64,000 bases of DNA, from positions 186,001 to 250,000 of the forward strand of contig BRON01000020.1 in NCBI GenBank assembly GCA_024345305.1, given 5' to 3'. The notes below the pieces were generated by a model that did not search any database, was not told the origin of the DNA, and saw nothing but the letters and a program-made list of their open reading frames with translations. Position numbers and translations under genes: made by a program. The stretch is from Mrakia gelida (lineage: Eukaryota; Basidiomycota; Tremellomycetes; Cystofilobasidiales; Mrakiaceae). Below, in pieces: positions 56,116 through 64,000 of the stretch. How positions within the stretch are numbered: the stretch's first letter is position 1; every line of letters begins with the position of its first letter.

Positions 56116-57165
56116 ATGTCTCAAGATCAAGACGTCCTTGGAATCTTCCATCCCACTAAGATCATTGTCACAACAGGTGAGCAACGAAGTCGCACATCCT
56201 GTCGCGGACGGTTGTTTCGCTCGCTTAATCTCCTTTGCTTTCTCAGGTCTCGACCTGCCAGGTTCGTTCTTTTGATTCCCACTCTCGCGGAAAGTAAGAT
56301 CGAGCTGATAAGTATTTCGAACTTGATAAGGCTGGGAGATCACAGAAGTTTTGGGTCCCGTTTTCGGCGTGATGGTGACCATCTTCCCTCGCTCTCGAGC
56401 CTCAACAACCTCTGTCCCTTTCCCTTCCCGCCTAGCTGAACAAAGACCTACGTGTTTTTTTCGTCCTAGGTCCGTTCCCGAAACATAGGAGCCAACCTCG
56501 CCGCAGCGTTCAAGTCCATCGCCGTACGTTCATGTACAAGCAAGTCTTTTCTCGCTTCCTCTTCTTCCTGCTCACCTCGCTTGTTCTTCTGCTTTCATCC
56601 ACCTCACCTCAACAGGGAGGAGAACTCAAACCTCTCACCAAGAACGTCGAGTTGACCCGAGAGGTGAGTCTGTTCCTCAAACCTCCTCTGCTCGAAATCG
56701 AGTCGAGTCGACGCGCGTTTCTCTCTCTCTCTTCTGACCGCCCTTCAATCTAATCTTACATGCACCACTTTCCGGAACGGAAACACCAGGTCACCATGGA
56801 CAGGATGGTAGGAGCAGCCATGGCTCAAGGAGCTCAGGGAGTGATCGCCTTTCGTTTCGACGCGAGTGGATCTGGTCGGTCCCGACCCTCCATCTTCCTC
56901 CTGTTGCTCTCCCCCCTTTTTTCCTCCTCAACCCTCCTCTCCTTGTCTTTCTGATCGACTTCCTCCTCCCCCTCTGCTCCGTAAGATATCGCCGAAACAT
57001 GCTGCTATGGTTCGTCGTCGTCGTCGTCCGTTTTCTCCTTCCCTCCTCGATCCGCTCGACGCGACTGACTCCAATCCATCCCCGCCTCTTCCCACCTGCT
57101 CCTTCACAGGCACAGCAGTCAAAGCACGACGAATCAACGCCCCTCAGCCTAACATCCAACGATGA
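56116..57165 (+). CDS. YbjQ/UPF0145 (DUF74) family protein, copy 2
   Basis: Paralogue of the gene at 12386-13434. It starts MSQDQDVLGIFHPTKIIVTT, uses the same 15-nt micro-exon (56247-56261), then WEITEVLGPVFGVMV, RSRNIGANLAAAFKSIA, GGELKPLTKNVELTREV, TMDRMVGAAMAQGAQGVIAF, RFDASGSDIAETCCYG and GTAVKARRINAPQPNIQR, stop at 57163-57165. Nearly every exon edge agrees with copy 1, while introns and C-terminal tails differ, so the duplication is not recent. The family forms a small beta-rich fold in bacteria; its function in fungi is unknown. Position between an HD hydrolase and WC-1 gives no functional hint. Confidence 0.86.
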
Positions 57166-57743
57166 CCTTTTCAACGCCTTTCTTCTTCTCTGCTTTCGTT
57201 CGGTTTGGGCGATCCATGTTCTCGTTCCCTCCCTCGTCTCTGTTCCGTTTCTTTTTCCTCGCACACCCGTTCACACTTCTCCCCCCCCCCCCCCCCCCAA
57301 ATTCTGTCGACACTCCGTTTTCCACGCGCGTTCTCCCAACCTTGTCAGCAGCGAGAAACCCAAACGTATTCAAGAAGGCGAAAGTCGAAAGTCGAACGCG
57401 CTCACCCCACCGTCACTCACTCAAACATCTTCACTCAAACGAAAAGAACGATGATCATAGAACGAGCCGAAACCGAAACCGAGAAGAGTCATAGAGAAGC
57501 GAGTACGTGAGGCGTTATATTTCAATCAAAAGAAGAGCGAAGAAACGAAGAAACGAAAAGAATCGTGAAGGAAACGGACGCGACGCAAAGGAACGAACGA
57601 AGAGGGGTGTGGTTGTTGTAGGCTACAGATAGGCGTGCGAGAACGAAAGACGAGGGAGAGAAACGAGAGCGAGAGCGAGAAAGGGAGGGGACAGAAAGGA
57701 GAGAAGAGAGGAAGGCGAGGGAGAGAAGCGAGAGAAACGAAAA
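57166..57743. other. Convergent intergenic region
   Basis: About 580 bp between the 3' ends of the second YbjQ gene (plus) and WC-1 (minus). It contains the poly-C run listed separately and a purine-rich right half (GAGAAACGA type, 57520-57740) that is the 3' untranslated side of WC-1. No gene was seen. Confidence 0.5.
57281..57298. repeat. Poly-C homopolymer, 18 bases
   Basis: An uninterrupted run of 18 C between the convergent 3' ends of the YbjQ copy 2 and WC-1 genes. Long homopolymers are prone to both replication slippage and sequencing error, so the exact length is uncertain. Confidence 0.9.
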
Positions 57744-60700
57744 CTACTGCCCCCCTCCCTGCCCACCCTTCCCCCTCGCCTGCGCCGCCGCCCAATTCGA
57801 GAACTCCGCGTAGCTCGGCTGGTTTCCTGCTCCTGTTGCTCCAGCGAACGAGCCGAAGTTCTGAGGCTGAGGGAAGTAGGTTGGCTGTTGCTGTTGCTGG
57901 GGAGGTTGGGCGAACTGCTGCTGCTGAGGAAGTTGAGGTTGGTAGAAGTGCTGTTGCTGCTGCTGTTGTTGAGGAGCCTGGTAAGGGTAGGATGCGAGGT
58001 GCTGGTAGGACGAGGAAGGAGGAGGAGGAGGGGAAGCGGCGATGAGAGGAGCGGGGAGGGGGTTCGAATAGGCTGGGAGAGGAGCGAGAGCGAAGGCGGC
58101 TGAGGAGGGGCCTGGTCCAGCGATGGGGAGGGAAGAAGAGGCGGGTGCGGGTGCGACGACTTCTCTCTTCCTCTTAGGGATGGCCTTCCCTCGTCCAGGT
58201 TCGTACGATCCGCCGGACAGTCTCCTCGACGACGACGCTCCAGCCTCCCTCGCAGCGGCGATCTGTTCCCTCAACTTCCTGTTGTCGTTCTTGAGCTGAT
58301 GAAGCTCGTACTGCCATCCCGTTCCTCGAAGCTTGTCGACCTCCTCGAAGACGTCCGTAGCTCCTGGGCGAGTGAGCGGACGCGCGGGAGCGGTGGGAAT
58401 GGGTCGAGGGGACGTTGAGGTTAGGGAGGAGGAAGAGGTAGCGGAGGCAGTCCAAGCTGGAGGGGAGGAAGAGGATTTGGGTGTAGAGGAGAGGATCTTA
58501 ATTTGGCAGATGACTGAGGTGGCTCGAACGCTTCGCTTGGAAGGTCCCACTCCTCCTTCGACGGAGTACGAATCCGTCGCGTCCGACGCGGCTGGACTGA
58601 TTTCTCCTCCCGACATCATCGATCCGGGTCCCCAAGGACTGGTGGATCCTCCTGCTTCCCATCCTCTCGAGGACGACGACGACGACGACGAAGGGGAGTT
58701 GTCGACCGAGTAGAAGATGGTAACGACGTCGTGAACCATCGCTGGCTTTCCTCCTGAAGCTGGAACGACGATGTGATGACGAACGGGGGATCCAGACTTC
58801 TTGGGGACTCCTTGACTGGCTGATCGAAGGGCTGTTTGGATCCTAGCGTGGGGAGGTTCGATGAGGGCGGCCATGGAGGTGTTGGACGAAGACGTGAGAA
58901 CGACGGGAGGAGGGGTAGCTTCCGACGAAGGGACGAAATCGAGTAGCGACGATCCAACGACATCCTCCTTGTCGACCGCGAGAGCCTCCAGAACCGACGT
59001 CGAGGCGGAGAGGATCAACCCATCGAACGAGACCGAGCACCACAAGTCCTTCTCCTCGATTCCACCCAACCTCGCGACGGCAGCCCACTCCAACCTAGGC
59101 ACGACTCGTTCCCTTCCACAGAGGATGACGGCCTTCCTTCCCTTCCCAGGCTCGACGTGAAGTCTACCGGTGCACTCGATCCAGACCATCCCGCTCGTCT
59201 TTCGACGCGCTCGGAAGAGGAAGTTGACGATGGGGACGGCGGACGATTCGGCTCCTCCTTCCTTGAGCGTCGAGTCCTTGAGAGCTCGCATGACGGGGAC
59301 GTGGTCGGAGGGGTGGGAGATGTCCTGGATGTTCTTGTTGGCCAGATCCTCGGGTTCGTACTCGAGGACGCGTCGGACGGAGGGAGAGACGTAGAGGAAT
59401 TGACCCTTGAGCGAGAGGACGTGGATGAAGTCTTATCAAACGAGGAAGAGAGGGTGGTTTTGTCAGTTCAAGTTCGACGGCGAAGACAGATAGGCCACAG
59501 AAGGGGAAAACTCACCATCCGACTGATCGAAGATGGTCTTGTACCACTCCGTCTGAAGAGCCTCCTCGCCAACGACCTCGTTCGCCCTCGATCCGAGAAC
59601 ATCGAGAAGCTCAGGAGTAGGACCCGACTTGGTCTTGTTTCCGATGGCGGCGGCGTACTCGATCTGGCCAGCGGGAGCGAGAGGGAGTTGAGGGTTCTGG
59701 AGGAGGGGGAGGGGAGGGGGACGAGAAAAGAGGGAGGGAGCAATAGGGTCGTCAGTCGTGAGTTCGTTTCTTCGTAGTCGAGATGGGAAAGATCGATGGA
59801 CTCACGTTCAGCGAGGCGTAGTTAACCTGATAGGTCCCATCTCGGATGTTTCGAAGGATAGCATTGGGAGACTCGACGAGATCGACCTGGTCAAGAAAGA
59901 ACGAACAACGAACAAAGAACGAAGTCAGCCTCAAGTCGCGCTCGTCTGTTCTCGCTCACTCTCAAAGAAGACGAAAAGAAAGCAAACTCACCTGGAATCC
60001 AACATGGAACACGATCTCCTCGGTATCCCAAGGGATGGGGATGACCGTCACAAGGTTGATGAACGGAACTCCTCCCTTCCTGTAGTTGATCAACGACGCC
60101 TGACACTCCTTCCCTTGCGAGAGCTGTCGTTGGAGGTGGGAGACGGCGACGTTGTCGGTGTACCTCCTTCGGGAGCCTTTGGTGACTTCTCCGTCGGGAG
60201 CTGCAATGGGGAAAAGGAGGGGAGAGACGAGTCAGCGAGGAAGGAGAGAGGAGAGGAGAGGGGAGGAGGAGGAAGACGACGACGCACATTGAAGGAATCG
60301 ACAGTTCTTGCCGACGATGTCCTTTCCTTCGTACCCGGTGAGGTTGGAGAAGGTAGGTGAAGCGTAGACGATGGGACAGTCGAACTTTCGGATGTCCTGA
60401 GAGAGTCGAGCGAGTGGAAAAGCGGTTAGTTCCCCGTCACTCGACGCCGTCCTCGCGCCTGCCTTCGCGAGATGGAAAGGTCGAACTCACGACGACCAAG
60501 AACGAGCAACTGAAGTCCACCGGTCCCAACACCGTCCTAGGGTTCGCTCTCCCAACAACCCTGCTCAACACACCAAGCACGTCGAACCCAGTGGTCGAGT
60601 AGAGTCCAGGCATGCTCTTCCCAACCTGAGGGATCGTCGCCAACGTAGGACCGGAAGGAAGGAGATGCGATCGCGTAGGGAAGGCTGCAGCCTCGGTAGG

Positions 60701-62187
60701 TTGAGCTGGGAGGTGGAAGTTGTGAGGGTTGGCGGAGGTAGCGGCTGGGGAAGAGGAGGAAGGGCTAGGGTAGGATCGCTCGCGAGGAGGCTGTTGCTGC
60801 TGCTGCTGCTGTTGATGCTGGTTGAGGATGGTTGCTGGGGAGGGAACGTTGGCTGAGATGGGAGCGATAGGAGCGGCGGCGGGAGGAGGGTAAGATTTGA
60901 GAGGTGGGGAGTTGAAGTTGAGGGAGGAGTCGCTGGGAAAGGGAGGACGAAACGAAGGAAAGGAGAGAGCAGGTTAGCGATGGATCTCTCCCAGTTCTTC
61001 CCTCCCTCGCTCGTTGAGATCGACTCACTTCCAAGCGTCCCAAGTCCCACCAGTCCCACCAGATCCATTCCCACTCATCAAGTCCCCTCCGTTCCCTCCT
61101 CCTCCAGCGTTGAACGAAGGATTGTTCCAGTCGCCCACGGATCGGTTGGGGAACGTCTCGACTCCTCCTCCAGGCGCGGCGTGACTTGAAGGACCGAGGA
61201 ACGAGGGAAGCTACGAACAGGAAAACCAAAGCCAAACGAAGTCAGCAAACCCATCTTCCATTCTGTTCAAGGAGAAGTACGAAACGTAGTGGTGTAGAGA
61301 GGGGAGAACGAGGGTCGAGAAGAAGACGACGAGGCCAAACACTTCGGCCATCCCCCGATTGTCTAAAACTCCTTTCCTTCCTCCTCCTCCCTCCCCTCCT
61401 TCTCGACCGTATCCGATCGGCGAGAAGGGCTTAGCACTACAGTACTAAACCGCTTCCGCTCTACAACCTCAGCTAGACGAGATTGAATTCCTTCCAGCAG
61501 GAGGTCGCCGATCTGCGGTTGAATGCAAGGGAAGGAGGAGAAGCCTGGACCTCGAGGAGAGGTCGTCCCACCGTCTGCTCTTCTCTCTCCCTCCTTCGTA
61601 CCATCCTCGGTCGTTCAACTTCGTTTCTTCTAGAGAGACGAGAGATGAGAGACCCTCCGTGCGGATTGATAGGAGAAGAGAGCAAGAGAAGGAGAGAGCG
61701 AAAGGAGAGAGGGATGACTTACCTGGAACTGAAGATCGCCTCCTCCAAAGACCTCGTCTGGGTTCCATCCCAAACTCGCTACGCTTCCTCCTCCTGCAGT
61801 CCTCGATCCTTCCCTGTCCTGAGGTGCTCCTCCTCCTCCTGCTCCTGCTGATGCTGCAGTGAAAGAAGCGAAAGGTTGCTGCTGGTTGGAAGGGGAAGTC
61901 GAGGAGGTAGAGGAAGGGAAGCCGGCCAGGGAGGACCCTCCTCCTCCGTACATTCCTCCTGAAGGCGTGTAGCCAGCGTAAGGGTTCGCGTTCGAAGAAA
62001 AGGAGGAAGAGGGGTTGTAGTAGGACTGCTGCTGTTGCTGCTGTTGATATTGTTGGTGGGAGGAGGAAGGTCGAGAGGCGGAGGAAGAACCGGACGAGGA
62101 CGAGTTGGAGCCAGACCTCTGTTGTTGGTGAGGCTGAGGAACGGGAGGAGTGTTGACGAGGAAAGAGGAGTAGTCGGGGGAAGTCAT
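57744..62187 (-). CDS. WC1: White-collar-1-like blue-light photoreceptor (LOV/PAS protein without zinc finger)
   Basis: Fungal blue-light sensor and transcriptional regulator, acting in the nucleus with WC-2. The start at 62187 (MTSPDYSSFLVNTPPVPQPH) opens a long disordered region with Gln tracts (YQQQQQQQSYY; HQQQQQQQQPP). The LOV domain follows: FDCPIVYASPTFSNLTGYEG, GKNCRFLQAPDGEV with the photoactive Cys, QRQLSQGKECQASLINYRKG and VPFINLVTVIPI, split over several exons. A second PAS domain reads DDFIHVLSLKGQFLYVSPSV, and a third KDLWCSVSFDGLILSASTS. A short coiled coil (LHQLKNDNRKLREQIAAA) and a basic signal (KAIPKRKREVV) precede a Gln/Pro-rich tail ending ARGKGGQGGGQ. No GATA zinc finger is present, as known for basidiomycete WC-1 proteins such as Cryptococcus Bwc1, where DNA binding comes from WC-2. 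Confidence 0.93.
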
Positions 62188-62615
62188 CCTGAGAGGGAGA
62201 GACTGTGGGGGTTCTGATAGGAGAGGAGGAAGAAGAAGGGGAAGAGGGAAGAGAAGGCAAGAAGGAAGGAGGGCGAGAGGTCAGGGTCTCAGTCGGCCAT
62301 TTCCCTCACTTCAAGCTAGAGAGTTCGATGGGATGGATGCGAACCTTTGTGAGAGAGACTCTCTGGTAGTTAAGACTGTGGTTTGTGGTTCTTGTGCTGC
62401 TTTTGAAAGCGAGTTGAGGAGAGAAGGGAAGAAAGAGGAGGTGGGCGTTTGGAGGCAGACCTCTTCGCGCTCTCTCGAATCGTCGTCACTTTCGAAAGCT
62501 GAAAACAAATCGAGTCAAAACCTTAGCAAAATCCTTATGCTACCTCAAAATCCTTACAAACGGCCCCAGATCGAGTTCATTAACCGTTCATTATCATCCG
62601 AGCCCCTCCCCTCCA
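62188..62615. other. Intergenic, WC-1 upstream region
   Basis: About 430 bp between the WC-1 start and the stop of the dienoyl-CoA reductase gene, both on the minus strand. A purine-rich leader lies next to WC-1 (62215-62280). No known light-response element could be identified with confidence. Confidence 0.45.
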
Positions 62616-64000
62616 TCAAAGCTTCGCCGACGATTTGGAAGGGACCCTAGGGTTGATGAGATCCATAGCAGAAGCTGGGTTGAGAACCGCTTCGGGGTAG
62701 GGCAACGGAGAAGCGAAGGTGTGCGAGTGGCCTTGGTAGAAGAAAAAAGACCGGAGGAAAAGAGAGGTCAAAGTGAGCAGACGCCGAGGGAAAGAAACAA
62801 GCAACGCGAGTTGAACGGAGAGAGCGCGAGATAAATGAGAGACGAGACTTACCTCCGTCGACGACCTGGGAGGATTGAGGAGAGGAGCAAAGAGTCAGTA
62901 TAGTTATGTAGAGGAGGCGACAGGTGGGAGGAAGAGGACCCACGAAAATTTGACCAGAGATCCAAGCAGCTGTTGAAGTTCGCGTCGACGAAGAGGAGAA
63001 AACCAAACGAAAGCCGGAATGTTTCATCAGTTCTGGATTCTCTTTCTACTCTTGAGCTCCTTGGCCCGAGAAGGCCTGGACATCACTAATGATGACGATC
63101 CGATTAAAGAGGTAGAATAGAACTCACCCTCCTCCGAGAACAAGAACGTCGCCATGCTCGCGATGTCCGCAATCTTTCCCATTCGTCCAAGAGGAATCTC
63201 CTTCTCAAGAGCGTTCTGACCATCCTTGGTTCCCAGACGCTGCATACCGGCGGTGGCTCCTATGGGACGTGAGAGAGAGCGACGAACGAGGAAGGAGGGA
63301 TGGACGGAGGAAGAGTCAGCGTCGAACGCGCCGTCGACGTTCGAAAGGAAGAGACGAGGGAACTCATCTGGAGCGATGACGTTGGACCGAACACCTCGAG
63401 GACCCTCCTCGACGGCAAGAACGTTGGAGAGAGCATCGACTCCTGCTTTGGCGGCAGAGACGTGGGCCTGGTAGGGGGTTCCTGGGAGGAGAGAAAGAGA
63501 GACGCGTCGGGGGAGTCAGCGACGAACGAGGACAAGAGCAAAGAGCTTCGAGGGATGCCCTTTTCGCGAGAAGGTAGAGCTGTAACAACGAATTGAAAGA
63601 CTAACCTCGGTAGTGAAGAGTGGCGGAGATGTGAACGTAAGATCCCTTCGACGCCCGAATGTGAGGGAGGGTCGCTTTGATGGTGTTGTACGTCCCGAGC
63701 TAAAAAAAAAACGGCAGATGCAGACGGTCGGCTTGGAGGTCTGGTAGATCCAGTATCGGGCAACGCTTGACAGAGCGGAAGGGACGAACGAGATCGATCT
63801 CAATAACAGTCTTGAACGCGTTCACGGACAACATCTCGATGGGAGAAAGGAAGTTCCCGGCGGCTCCTGGAGATTCAAAGCAAGCAGCCAACAGGTCAGC
63901 ACATTCCTCCTCGAGCTCTTGACCACGACCGATATCAGAGCATCTCAGTGAAAGAGCGAGATGAAGGACGAACCGCAAATAACGAAGTCGATCTTCCCGA
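62616..64000 (-). CDS. SPS19: Peroxisomal 2,4-dienoyl-CoA reductase (SDR family), N-terminus beyond window
   Basis: NADPH-dependent enzyme needed to degrade unsaturated fatty acids by peroxisomal beta-oxidation. The visible part begins GKIDFVICG at the right edge, then AAGNFLSPIEMLSVNAFKTV, IEIDLV, LGTYNTIKATLPHIRASKGS, YVHISATLHYR, GTPYQAHVSAAKAGVDALSN, GPRGVRSNVIAP, MQRLGTKDGQNALEKEIPLG, RMGKIADIASMATFLFSEE, AAWISGQIFVVDGG and the end PRVPSKSSAKL at 62616. The C-terminal AKL is a type-1 peroxisomal targeting signal. As in other dienoyl-CoA reductases, the usual SDR tyrosine is absent from the AHVSAAKAG segment while the lysine is kept. The NAD(P)-binding glycine loop and start lie outside the window. 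At least seven exons are visible. Confidence 0.88.

Noticed and set aside
57880..57975. GTTGCTGCTG repeats as an independent microsatellite element
   Set aside because: They are the coding Gln tracts of WC-1 read on the opposite strand.

Overview
The window is nuclear DNA of a basidiomycete fungus, most likely a basidiomycetous yeast of the Microbotryomycetes (Rhodotorula/Sporobolomyces-like); the placement is inferred. The reasons are dense genes cut by many short introns (about 50-130 nt), a uniform splice grammar (GTGAGT or GTTCGT donors, a CTGAC branch point, CAG acceptors), pyrimidine-rich leaders, GC-rich wobble positions, and products typical of such fungi, including a WC-1 photoreceptor without a zinc finger. 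No prokaryotic features, transposons, CRISPR arrays or convincing RNA genes were seen. All gene models are hand-spliced from reading frames and splice motifs, so boundaries are good to a few bases only where stated.

Layout, left to right. 1-3.6 kb: RMT2 arginine methyltransferase (C-terminus cut by the left edge) and an F-box-like gene with an apparent frame break. 4-12 kb: LETM1/MDM38 mitochondrial carrier and transketolase. 12.4-19.3 kb: a YbjQ-family gene, a Gtr2/RagC-like GTPase, a first MYND zinc-finger gene and a small low-complexity protein. 19.6-27 kb: RCC1 (Ran exchange factor), a conserved protein of unknown function and a second MYND gene. 27.9-34.2 kb: a P4-ATPase lipid flippase. 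35-43.7 kb: a third MYND gene, a Pmp3/Sna proteolipid, a DsbA-like HCCA isomerase/GST-kappa, a Vps68/TMEM50 protein and an Asi-like RING ligase. 44-48.7 kb: deoxyhypusine synthase and a LisH-WD40 protein. 49-54.1 kb: protoporphyrinogen oxidase (HEM14) directly followed, in the same reading frame, by an i-AAA (Yme1/FtsH) protein. 54.1-64 kb: an HD-domain phosphohydrolase, a second YbjQ gene, WC-1, and a peroxisomal 2,4-dienoyl-CoA reductase (N-terminus cut by the right edge).

Most genes are independent housekeeping functions. The standout is HEM14 and the i-AAA gene. The HEM14 stop codon lies inside a perfect donor site of an 84-nt intron-like segment whose removal joins the two proteins in frame. 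The i-AAA part has lost the first His of its HExxH zinc-protease motif, suggesting an unfoldase or chaperone tied to heme synthesis. Two gene families are dispersed in the window: three MYND genes sharing an identical 28-nt micro-exon, and two YbjQ genes sharing a 15-nt micro-exon.
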